NCBI GenBank assembly: GCA_035263645.1
Contig: DATFRD010000429.1
Location: forward strand, 1-31,130
DNA length: 31,130 nucleotides
Direction: 5' to 3'
Source: CF-161 sp035263645
GTDB taxonomy: Bacteria > Chloroflexota > Dormibacteria > Dormibacterales > Dormibacteraceae
Part shown: piece after piece, positions 7,954 through 14,791 of the stretch
How the letters are laid out: every line of letters begins with the position of its first letter
Numbering within the stretch: the first letter of the stretch is position 1
Position numbers and translations under genes: made by a program
The notes under the pieces: model-generated
Databases searched by the model: none
What the model saw: the letters and a program-made list of their open reading frames with translations, nothing else
What the model was told of the DNA's origin: nothing

Positions 7954-9297
7954 CTACCACTCCCTCGCCTCGTCCTCGCGCACCTGGGGTGAGCCCGGAC
8001 GCAGTCTCACCTCGACCTGCGGCGGAGGTGGTGGATGGCGTGTGCGGTAGCGCTGCACGACGCCCCCGGCGGCGACCAGCAGCGCGAGCGCGACGGGGAT
8101 GAGCCAGGGGGGCACGCCAGACGGCTGCTGCTCCGACGCCAGCTGGAGCGTGACCGGGGTGCCGTCGTCGACGAGGGTGCCCGGCGCCGGGTCCTGGGTC
8201 ATGACCTGCCCGGGCGGGCCGCCGCCCTGGGCCGCCGGGGTCACACACGTGAGGTGGGCGCTGTTGATCGTGGTGCAGGCCTGGCCAGGGCTGGAGTTCC
8301 TCACATCTGGTACCGGGATGCGGCGCAGAACGGACAGCTCGACCTGGCTGTTCGTGGGCACGAGCGAGTTGGGCGCCGGGCTCTGCGTCTTGACCGTGCC
8401 CGGCTGGGGGCCGCTCCCGGTCGGATTGACGTGGCACTGCAGCCGGTGCGCGGACAGGCTGCCGCAGGCGTCGTTTTCGGCCATGCCCACCACGTTGGGT
8501 ACGGACGTGCGCTGCTGGTCGGGCGAGATGATGGGCGTGGCGGTGGGCCCGACCCCGTGCGTCGGCGTCGGTGTGACCGCGGGCGTCGGTGTCGCAGTGG
8601 GGGACGTGCACGCTGCGCTCGTGGTGACCCTGACCGGACTGAGCTTGTTCCCCACGTCGACCTGTGTGTCGCTCGCTGGAACCTGGGTGCGCACGACGCT
8701 GGCGAGATCGCGGGGACCGCAAACCACCTCGGACACAAGGCCGTGCGGGCGGAGAAGGTCATTCGCCTGACCGACGGACTGCCCTCTGACCTCGGGCACT
8801 GAAGTGACGAGCGTCAGAGTGACTGTGTGGGCGACGCTGGTGTCGCAGGTCGGTTGGCCGGGCGACGGCGGGGCCGCCGGCGTCACCGATGTCGCCTGTG
8901 TGGGTCGGCCGGGCGAAGGTGAGGACATCCGGACGACCAGGTCCGCCGGCGGCTTGGAGACCGGGGTGGTCGGGGCAGACGGCGGCGTGTAGACCTGGCT
9001 GTGTACGAACAGCTGGCTTCCGACCGCCCCCGGTGGCGGCGCACCCTGAGGCTCCACCCGGATGACAACGTTCGAGCACCACTGGTTGAGCTTCGTCACT
9101 GCCTGGTCGTACGACATGCCCACTGTGTTCGGCGGATTGTTGACCGTGCCCACGGTCGTGGTGGCGCAGGCACAGAGGCAGGCGGCCAGCAGCGCGAAAC
9201 CCGTGCGGCCGAGCCGCCATCGACCGTCGATCGGGCGGGAGGCAGTGGGGCGAAGACCTCTCCCGGAGCCAGACCAGGGCACCTGTGCCGAACCCAC
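7954..9297 (-). CDS. PASTA-repeat lipoprotein with C-terminal membrane anchor
   Basis: Envelope protein of 447 residues from the chosen GTG at 9297, which has a good Shine-Dalgarno GAGGAG 8 nt upstream; longer in-frame versions lack codon support. A basic N-region leads into a short hydrophobic stretch and lipobox LAAC (C40). Four PASTA-like units follow: a degenerate one at about 55-125, then about 165-226, 264-323 and 327-387, each with the pattern (V/I)P-x-V...A...L...G...P. The last two carry paired cysteines (C278/C288 and C341/C351) that could form disulfides. A Thr-Pro linker (about 231-260) separates units two and three. A membrane helix lies at about 397-415, then a Pro-rich basic tail. 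PASTA domains bind peptidoglycan fragments in Ser/Thr kinases and PBPs; here there is no kinase or transpeptidase domain. Having both a lipobox and a C-terminal helix is unusual. Confidence 0.8.
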   Translation of the reverse strand: MGSAQVPWSGSGRGLRPTASRPIDGRWRLGRTGFALLAACLCACATTTVGTVNNPPNTVGMSYDQAVTKLNQWCSNVVIRVEPQGAPPPGAVGSQLFVHSQVYTPPSAPTTPVSKPPADLVVRMSSPSPGRPTQATSVTPAAPPSPGQPTCDTSVAHTVTLTLVTSVPEVRGQSVGQANDLLRPHGLVSEVVCGPRDLASVVRTQVPASDTQVDVGNKLSPVRVTTSAACTSPTATPTPAVTPTPTHGVGPTATPIISPDQQRTSVPNVVGMAENDACGSLSAHRLQCHVNPTGSGPQPGTVKTQSPAPNSLVPTNSQVELSVLRRIPVPDVRNSSPGQACTTINSAHLTCVTPAAQGGGPPGQVMTQDPAPGTLVDDGTPVTLQLASEQQPSGVPPWLIPVALALLVAAGGVVQRYRTRHPPPPPQVEVRLRPGSPQVREDEAREW

Positions 9298-9426
9298 GAC
9301 AACGGCTCCTCGTGCATATCGCGCCGTCCCTCGCGCGGCACTGGCAACAGCGATTCTGCGAACCGCAGATGTGCGACGTCCTTCCCGGCCGCGACGAAGT
9401 CGAGTTCCCCGGAGCGAACTGGGGCA

Positions 9427-9455
9427 AGTATGCGGTGAGCCCCGGGCACCGTCAA
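9427..9455 (-). promoter_or_regulatory. Candidate sigma-70 promoter of the PASTA operon
   Basis: On the minus strand, TTGACG (9455-9450), a 17-nt spacer and CATACT (9432-9427) give a good promoter. Transcription would begin near 9420, leaving a leader of about 120 nt before the GTG at 9297. Confidence 0.55.
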
Positions 9456-9486
9456 TGGGCTCGAACGACCATGAACGCCTAGGCAG

Positions 9487-9509
9487 TGCTCCCATGCCGC
9501 ATGGGAGCA
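9487..9509. repeat. Perfect 10-bp inverted repeat with 3-nt loop
   Basis: TGCTCCCATG (9487-9496), loop CCG, CATGGGAGCA (9500-9509). It lies upstream of the PASTA promoter and about 37 nt past the E2 remnant when read on the minus strand. It could be the old terminator of that remnant or an operator. No T-tract follows. Confidence 0.5.
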
Positions 9510-9545
9510 ACCGCCTTCGCTCCAGACGACAGGCCTGCCCTCTTG

Positions 9546-9611
9546 GAGCCGGGGCGCCGGCTCCTGTATCCCCTCGGCTAGGTCGGCCAGAAAGCCGGCG
9601 GCCCTGGCCCC
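9546..9611 (-). pseudogene. Remnant of an E2 acyltransferase C-terminus
   Basis: On the minus strand this stretch encodes a sequence running GARAAGFLADLAEG...EPAPRL, which aligns without gaps to the last 22 residues of the intact E2 (GARAAAFLAELAEA...EPAPWL), 16 of 22 identical by eye. At DNA level I count 52 of 66 identical bases against 10114-10179. No catalytic core or start remains: the sequence upstream on the minus strand is unrelated and holds a plus-strand promoter. It is best read as the stump of a duplicated or rearranged E2 gene. Confidence 0.65.
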
Positions 9612-9653
9612 ACACCCGCCGGGCAGGACCAGGGTGCCATCGGCTGCCGGGGG

Positions 9654-9682
9654 TCGACACACTGGGGGGTGTCTGGTACACT
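9654..9682 (+). promoter_or_regulatory. Strong candidate promoter, leaderless spacing
   Basis: TCGACA (9654-9659), a spacer of exactly 17 nt and TACACT (9677-9682) match sigma-70 consensus well. Only 6 nt (GCGAAC) separate the -10 from the ATG at 9689, so transcription should begin at or next to the start codon. Confidence 0.65.
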
Positions 9683-9688
9683 GCGAAC

Positions 9689-10024
9689 ATGGGTTCGATT
9701 GCTGCGACTGATGCGGCACTCTCATTCATGTCGCAGGCGTCGGACGCATACCTGCAGCCGCCTTTCCCCACTGTCGAGCAGGGCCTCTCGCTCATAGACG
9801 AAGGCGAACCGGAGCAGCTCTCCACCGACTGCCTGCACAGCGACCTGGAGTGGTTCGCCTCTGTGCAGCGCTCGCTCGACGCGCTCAGCGCCCGCTGGCT
9901 GGCCGAGCTCGACCACCGGCAGCGCGAGGACGACGACCCGACCCGGCCGAGCCCTGCGTCCAGTGGCTGCACGACTGAAGGGCCTGCTCGGCCCCGAGAA
10001 CCGGCGCTTTCGGGAGTGAGCTGA
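9689..10024 (+). CDS. Short ORF of unknown function, possibly the truncated N-terminus of a larger protein
   Basis: Encodes 111 residues behind a well-formed leaderless promoter. Residues 1-47 are acidic and low in structure; residues 48-78 form a helix with repeating hydrophobics (LHSDLEWF, VQRSLDALSARW, LAELDHRQ). After residue 80 the composition turns Pro/Ser/Arg-rich and looks like out-of-frame coding DNA. A -1 shift near 9952 would give PCVQWLHD followed by a stop. The pattern of a short N-terminus, a helix ending LAELDHR and a WL-containing segment faintly recalls the DUF222/13E12 HNH-endonuclease proteins of high-GC bacteria, but this is recollection and weak. It may be an intact small gene or a decayed fragment; it lies in a scarred interval beside the E2 remnant. 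Confidence 0.4.
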   Translation: MGSIAATDAALSFMSQASDAYLQPPFPTVEQGLSLIDEGEPEQLSTDCLHSDLEWFASVQRSLDALSARWLAELDHRQREDDDPTRPSPASSGCTTEGPARPREPALSGVS

Positions 10025-10110
10025 GCCTGCGCGGGTTGGCCGAGCAGGCGGTTCCAGGCGGCGTGCGGGCTTTACGCCGGGGACCTGATCTGTCTGCCCC
10101 CGTCAACGCA

Positions 10111-11196
10111 TCACAGCCACGGCGCCGGCTCCTCCAGGGCCTCTGCGAGCTCGGCCAGGAAGGCGGCGGCCCTGGCTCCGTCCAGGGCCCGGTGGTCGCA
10201 GGCGAGGCTGAGCGACAGCACCGGGCGCACCTGGGGGCGTCCCCCGACCGGGACTACGCGGTCGGCGATTCGGCCGGCGCCCAGGGCCGCCGCCTGGCCG
10301 TCGGTCACGATCGGCAGGAACGCGTCCACGCCGTGCATGCCGAGATTGCTCACCGTGAACGTGGGCGTGGCCAGGTCCTGGGCCCGCATGCGTCCCGCCC
10401 TGGCCCGTGCCACCAGCTCCGCCCGGTGAGAGGCGAGCGAGACGACGTCGAGCCGGTCGGCGGCCGGGATGACCGGCGCCACCAGGCCGTCCTCGACCGC
10501 GACCGCCAGCGCCACATTGACGTCGCGGCTGCCGGAGTTCACCAGCGGGTGCCTGGCCAGCGTGACGGCGACCAGCCTCACCAGCAGGTCGGTGTAGGTC
10601 ACCGGGGCAGGCTGCCGGCTCCGCGCGACCGCCAGCTGGCTCGCGTCCACGTCCCGGAACAGGAAGAAGTGCGGCACGCGCTGCCAGCTCCGCGCGGTGG
10701 TCTCCGCCATGGCCTGCCACCGCGGCCCGGCGGTCAGCGGCGGCGCCGGCGGTGCCGGCGTGGCGGCCGGCCCGACGCCGGCCGGGGCGGCGGCCGGCGT
10801 GAGGCCGAGCACGTCTGCCTCCACCACGGCGCCGCCGGGGCCGCTGCCGATGATCCGGGAGAGGTCGAGCCCGCGCTCCGCGGCGAGCCGCCGCGCCTTC
10901 GGGGAGGCCGCCGGACGCCGCGCCGGCGGTTCCAGCGAGTCCGTCAGGGGCCGGGCGGCGGGCGCCAGGAGGTAGGCGATCACCGTGCCGACCGGGACCT
11001 CCTCGCCCTCTCGCACACGCACGCCGGAGAGCACCCCCGACCCCGGCGCCTCGATCTCGACCACGGCCTTGTCGGTCTCCACCTCCATGAGCGGCTCCCC
11101 GCTCACGACGCGGTCGCCCTCGCGCCGGAGCCAGCGCACCAGGCGACCCGTCTCCTGGGCCATGCCCAGGGCGGGCATCACGACCTCTACGGCCAT
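10111..11196 (-). CDS. 2-oxoacid dehydrogenase E2 (dihydrolipoamide acyltransferase), compact form
   Basis: Core acyltransferase of a 2-oxoacid (or acetoin) dehydrogenase complex, 361 residues: transfers the acyl group from lipoyl-lysine to CoA. One lipoyl domain is at 1-80 with the lipoylated lysine K43 in VETDKAV. A short Pro/Ala linker and a peripheral-subunit-binding domain follow (KARRLAAERGLDLSRIIGSG region). The catalytic domain ends with the DHRALDG active-site motif at 334-340 (H335). It is shorter than typical E2 enzymes because it has one lipoyl domain and short linkers. The ATG at 11196 was chosen because MAVEVVMPALG is the standard E2 N-terminus; the longer ORF reads into the repeat element. 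No Shine-Dalgarno is visible, and the repeat separates it from E1-beta. Substrate class is uncertain. Confidence 0.92.
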   Translation of the reverse strand: MAVEVVMPALGMAQETGRLVRWLRREGDRVVSGEPLMEVETDKAVVEIEAPGSGVLSGVRVREGEEVPVGTVIAYLLAPAARPLTDSLEPPARRPAASPKARRLAAERGLDLSRIIGSGPGGAVVEADVLGLTPAAAPAGVGPAATPAPPAPPLTAGPRWQAMAETTARSWQRVPHFFLFRDVDASQLAVARSRQPAPVTYTDLLVRLVAVTLARHPLVNSGSRDVNVALAVAVEDGLVAPVIPAADRLDVVSLASHRAELVARARAGRMRAQDLATPTFTVSNLGMHGVDAFLPIVTDGQAAALGAGRIADRVVPVGGRPQVRPVLSLSLACDHRALDGARAAAFLAELAEALEEPAPWL

Positions 11197-11199
11197 AAC

Positions 11200-11365
11200 G
11201 GGCAAGGGGGGGTGGGTCCCCCGTTCCGAAACCCCCCTCCTTCTGGGATTGTCGGGGCCACCTTCGGTGCGTCCCTTCGGGGGGTACTGGCACTCTGATC
11301 GGCGCCGGGATGACGGACCCACACGCTCGGGCGAAGCCCTTGCTTCCGCTCCCGCTGGAGCATCT
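11200..11365 (+). repeat. Structured intergenic repeat, copy A
   Basis: First of three related copies of about 165 bp. It fills the gap between E1-beta and E2. Shared blocks in order are GCAAGGGGG, TTCCG-AA, CCCCCCTC, TCTGGGATT, a CACCTTCGGTG core, CCCTTCGGGG, GGCG-CGGGA, ACACGCTCGGG (11321-11331) and AAGCCCTTGCTT (11334-11345). Several blocks fold into small hairpins. GCAAGGG at the left and CCCTTGC at the right form a short terminal inverted repeat. Relative to its host operon this copy is reversed compared with copies B and C. Confidence 0.8.
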
Positions 11366-12364
11366 TCATTTTGGGCGGACGAGCTGGCGCAGCTGGTCGG
11401 CCAGGCGGTCGGCCGTGGGCACGGTCAGGTCCTCCAGGACCGGCGAGAACGGCACCGGCACGTCCATCGCGCCCAGCCTCCGCACCGGCGCGTCCAGGTG
11501 GTAGAAGGCGCCCTCGGTGATGACCGCGGCCAGCTCGGCGGTGACCCCGTAGCGCTCGCAGCCCTCGTCGACCACGATCGCACGCCCGGTCTTCACGGCG
11601 GAGCGGACCAGCGCCACGCGGTCCAGCGGGACGGTGGTCCGCGGGTCGATCACCTCCGCCGAGATGCCGTCTGCCGCCACCAGGTCGGCGGCGGTCAGCG
11701 CCACCCGCACCATCGAGCTCGTGGCCACGATCGTCACGTCGTCTCCCTCGCGCTTCACGTCCGCGACCCCGAGCGGGACGAGGTACTCCTCCTCGGGGAC
11801 CGGGCCGCGCACCGCGAAGTCCATCTTGTCCTCGAAGAACACGACCGGGGCGTCGTCGCGAATCGCGCTCTTGAGCAGGCCCTTGGCGTCATACGGGGTG
11901 GAGGGCAGCGCCACCTTGAGGCCGGGCACGTGGGACACCCAGGCGTGGAGCGACTGGGAATGCTGGGCCGCCGAGCGGCGGGTCGCGCCCAGCGTCGTCC
12001 GGACCACCATCGGCGCCCGCAGCTTCCCGCCCGACATGTAGTGCACCTTGGCCGCCTGGTTGACCACCTGGTCCATGACGAGCGTCAGGAAGTCGCCGAA
12101 CATGATGTCCACCACCGGCCTGAGGCCCGTCATCGCCGCGCCCAGCGCGATGGCCGTGAAGCCGGGCTCCGAGATCGGGGTGTCCATCACCCGCTCGGTG
12201 CCGAACTCGTCGACCAGGCCGGCCAGCACCCTGAACGGCGACCCCGCCTCGGCGACGTCCTCGCCGATCAGGAGGACCGTGCGGTCGCGGCGCATCTCCT
12301 CGGCCAGCGCCTCCCGCACCGCCTGTCCCATCGTGAGCTCGCGCGTCTCGACCGGGGCGGTCAC
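11366..12364 (-). CDS. 2-oxoacid dehydrogenase E1 beta subunit
   Basis: Beta subunit of a ThDP-dependent E1 decarboxylase/dehydrogenase, 332 residues, normal family length. It begins in family style (TMGQAVREALAEEM, then LLIGEDVAEAG) and carries the conserved transketolase pyrimidine-domain blocks RVMDTPISEPGFTAIALGAA and PSTPYDAKGLL, ending with the transketolase C-terminal domain. The pattern is of the pyruvate/acetoin (PdhB/AcoB) type. The GTG at 12364 overlaps the E1-alpha stop by 4 nt (GTGA), so the two subunits are translationally coupled for stoichiometric assembly. The longer ORF upstream is an out-of-frame shadow of E1-alpha. Downstream, repeat copy A intervenes before E2. Confidence 0.93.
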   Translation of the reverse strand: MTAPVETRELTMGQAVREALAEEMRRDRTVLLIGEDVAEAGSPFRVLAGLVDEFGTERVMDTPISEPGFTAIALGAAMTGLRPVVDIMFGDFLTLVMDQVVNQAAKVHYMSGGKLRAPMVVRTTLGATRRSAAQHSQSLHAWVSHVPGLKVALPSTPYDAKGLLKSAIRDDAPVVFFEDKMDFAVRGPVPEEEYLVPLGVADVKREGDDVTIVATSSMVRVALTAADLVAADGISAEVIDPRTTVPLDRVALVRSAVKTGRAIVVDEGCERYGVTAELAAVITEGAFYHLDAPVRRLGAMDVPVPFSPVLEDLTVPTADRLADQLRQLVRPK

Positions 12365-13344
12365 GGGTACACGTCCCTCGTCACCTCCTCCGGCATCGGG
12401 TACGGCGCATTGAGGCCGAACTCGACGCCCAGGCCCACCTCGGTCTCCAGCTCTTCCTGGAGCCTGTCCAGATCGGCCGGCGAGGCCGCGCCCTCGGCCA
12501 GCAGCGAGGCAGCCAGGGTGCGGAGCGGGTCGCGGCGCTCCGCCCAGTCCCGCTCCTCGTCCCGGGTCCGATAGGCGCGGTCGACGTCCCCGACGTGGTG
12601 GCCGCGCTGCCGGTAGGTGTGGCAGTGCAGGAACGACGGGCCGCCGCCCTCTCGGGCCCGCGTCACCGCCCGGCTGGCCGCCGCGTGCACCGCGCGCACG
12701 TCCTGGCCGTCCACCTCCTCGACCGGGATGCCGAACGCCTCGGCTCGGGCTCGCATGGTGCCCGCGGTCGTCTCCCGGAAATGGGTGTACTCGCTGTAGA
12801 GGTTGTTCTCGCACACGTACACGACGGGGAGCCTCCAGAGGGCGGCCATGTTCATGACCTCGTAGAGGAGGCCCTGGCCCAGGGCGCCCTCGCCGAAGAA
12901 GCAGACCGCCACCTGGCCGGTGCCGCGGCGCAGCGCGGACAGCGCTGCGCCCGTCGCGATGCCGGCGCCGGCCCCGACGATCGCGTTGGCGCCGAGGTTG
13001 CCCCGCTCCTGGTCGGCGATGTGCATGGAGCCGCCCTTGCCCTTGCAGTAGCCGTGCGCCCGGCCCAGCAGCTCGGCGAACATTCGGTCGACGGAGGCCC
13101 CCCGGGCCAGGCAGTGACCGTGCCCCCGGTGCGTGCTCGTGATGTAGTCGTCCTCGCCCAGGGCGTGGCAGACGCCGACGGCGACCGCCTCCTGGCCGAT
13201 GTACAGGTGGGCGAGGCCCGGCATCCTGGCGGCCCGGTACAGCTCGTCGACCCGCTGCTCGAAGAGCCTGATGCGGAGCATGTCGGCGTAGGCCCGCAGC
13301 CAGTCGGGGCGCCGCGGCCCGACGGGGAGCGTGGCGCGGCTCAC
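12361..13344 (-). CDS. 2-oxoacid dehydrogenase E1 alpha subunit
   Basis: Alpha subunit of the ThDP-dependent E1 component, 327 residues, forming an alpha2-beta2 enzyme with the next gene. The ThDP-Mg motif starts GEGALGQG at 151-158 and ends at ENN (179-181). The THRGHGH (71-77) and KGKGGSMHI (101-109) blocks are typical of pyruvate and acetoin dehydrogenase E1-alpha. Near the C-terminus TYRQRGHHVGD resembles PdhA/AcoA rather than the HSTSDD loop of branched-chain enzymes. Start GTG at 13344 overlaps the aldehyde dehydrogenase TGA by 4 nt. Best guess is acetoin- or pyruvate-type; sequence alone cannot choose. Confidence 0.93.
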   Translation of the reverse strand: MSRATLPVGPRRPDWLRAYADMLRIRLFEQRVDELYRAARMPGLAHLYIGQEAVAVGVCHALGEDDYITSTHRGHGHCLARGASVDRMFAELLGRAHGYCKGKGGSMHIADQERGNLGANAIVGAGAGIATGAALSALRRGTGQVAVCFFGEGALGQGLLYEVMNMAALWRLPVVYVCENNLYSEYTHFRETTAGTMRARAEAFGIPVEEVDGQDVRAVHAAASRAVTRAREGGGPSFLHCHTYRQRGHHVGDVDRAYRTRDEERDWAERRDPLRTLAASLLAEGAASPADLDRLQEELETEVGLGVEFGLNAPYPMPEEVTRDVYP

Positions 13345-14714
13345 CGGGCCGGTCCCACCCACACCGTCTGCACGTTCTCGAACTCGTGCAGGCCGAACTC
13401 CGACAGCTCCCGGCCGTAGCCCGAGTGCTTGACGCCGCCGAACGGCAGGCGGGCGTCCGAGGCGACCATGCCGTTGACGAACACCAGCCCGGCCTCGATG
13501 CGCGCGGCCAGCCGCTTGCCCCGCTCCGTGTCGCCGGTCCAGAGGTTGGAGCCGAGCCCGAAGTCGGAGTCGTTGGCGACCGCGATCGCCTCCTCCTCGT
13601 CGCGCACGCGGACCACCGCCGCGACCGGCCCAAACGTCTCCTCCCTGAACACGGGCATGTCGCGCGTCACCCCGGTCAGCACCGTCGGCTGGTAGTAGAA
13701 CCCGGTCCCGTCCAGGCGGCTCCCGCCGACCAGCGCCCTGGCGCCCATGGCCACCGACTGGCTCACCTGGCGGTCCAGCTCGTCGACCAGGTCGACGCGG
13801 GCCAGGGGCCCGACGTTCGTGTCGCGTTCCATCGGGTCGCCCACCCGGAGGCCGGCGACAGCCTCGGCGAACTGCTGCTCGAACTCGTCCGCGACCGCCT
13901 CCACGACTACGAACCGCTTCGCTGCGATGCACGACTGCCCGTTGTTCTGGTTGCGGGCGCGGCAGGCCGTCCGGGCGGCGGCCGCTATGTCCGCGTCCTC
14001 GAGCACGATGAACGGATCGGAGCCGCCCAGCTCGAGCACGGACTTCTTCAGCACGGACCCCGCCACTCGGGCCACATGGGCGCCGGCCGCCTCGCTGCCG
14101 GTCAGCGTGACGCCGGCCACGCGGCGGTCGCGGATGATCCGCCCGACCATCGGCGAGCCGACCAGCAGCGCCTGGAAGACGCCGTCCGGGAAGCCGGCGC
14201 ACCGGAACGTCTCCTCGGCGGCCAGCGCCGCCTGGGGCACGTTGGAGGCGTGCTTGAGCACCATCACGTTCCCACCCACCACGGCCGGGATCGCGGCCCG
14301 GAAGACCTGCCACAGCGGGAAGTTCCACGGCATGACGGCGAGCACCACGCCCAGCGGCTGGAAGCGGACGTAGCTCTCGGCGCCGGTGCTGGCGACCTGC
14401 CGCGGCGCGAGCATCGCCTCCGCGTGCTCGGCGTACCACTCGGCCGTCCACGCGCACTTCTCGACCTCGGCCTCCGCCTCGACGATCGGCTTCCCCATCT
14501 CGGCGGTCAGCAGGGCGGCGAGGCGCGGCTTGTCGTGACGGAGGCAGGCCGCCACCTCCGCGAACCGGACGGCCCGAAGGGAGGCCGGCGTGTCGCGCCA
14601 GCGCGTGCGCGCCTCCCACGCGCGCTGCAGCGCGCGGTCGACCTGGGCCCAGCCGTGCTCCTCGAAGCGAGCCAGCTCCTGCTCCGTGGCCGGGTTGACC
14701 GAGACGATCGCCAT
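13341..14714 (-). CDS. Aldehyde dehydrogenase, succinate-semialdehyde (Sad/GabD) type
   Basis: NAD(P)-dependent aldehyde dehydrogenase of 457 residues. Catalytic features: PWNFP (129-133, N131), cofactor lysine K154, GSEAAG (206-211) in the Rossmann loop, general base E228 in LELGG, and nucleophile C262 in NNGQSCIAAKR. The GQSCIAAKRF form is characteristic of the Sad/YneI and GabD group that oxidises succinate semialdehyde. Strong Shine-Dalgarno: a run of GGAGGAGGAGG ends 4 nt before the ATG. It is coupled by GTGA overlap to E1-alpha, so its aldehyde substrate or product may belong to the same pathway. If the complex cleaves acetoin, acetaldehyde would be a natural substrate; this is inference. 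Confidence 0.93.
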   Translation of the reverse strand: MAIVSVNPATEQELARFEEHGWAQVDRALQRAWEARTRWRDTPASLRAVRFAEVAACLRHDKPRLAALLTAEMGKPIVEAEAEVEKCAWTAEWYAEHAEAMLAPRQVASTGAESYVRFQPLGVVLAVMPWNFPLWQVFRAAIPAVVGGNVMVLKHASNVPQAALAAEETFRCAGFPDGVFQALLVGSPMVGRIIRDRRVAGVTLTGSEAAGAHVARVAGSVLKKSVLELGGSDPFIVLEDADIAAAARTACRARNQNNGQSCIAAKRFVVVEAVADEFEQQFAEAVAGLRVGDPMERDTNVGPLARVDLVDELDRQVSQSVAMGARALVGGSRLDGTGFYYQPTVLTGVTRDMPVFREETFGPVAAVVRVRDEEEAIAVANDSDFGLGSNLWTGDTERGKRLAARIEAGLVFVNGMVASDARLPFGGVKHSGYGRELSEFGLHEFENVQTVWVGPAR

Positions 14715-14791
14715 CAGCCTCCTCCTCCTCCGGTCGCGATGCCGCGGACCCGGGCGGGCGCCGCCACCCTCATCCCCCAGCGTGGATCATC

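Noticed and set aside
9298..9972. Longer N-terminus for the PASTA protein, up to 9972
   Set aside because: The added 225 residues are Ser/Arg-rich with no homology, and cross a promoter and the E2 remnant; the GTG at 9297 has a well-placed GAGGAG.
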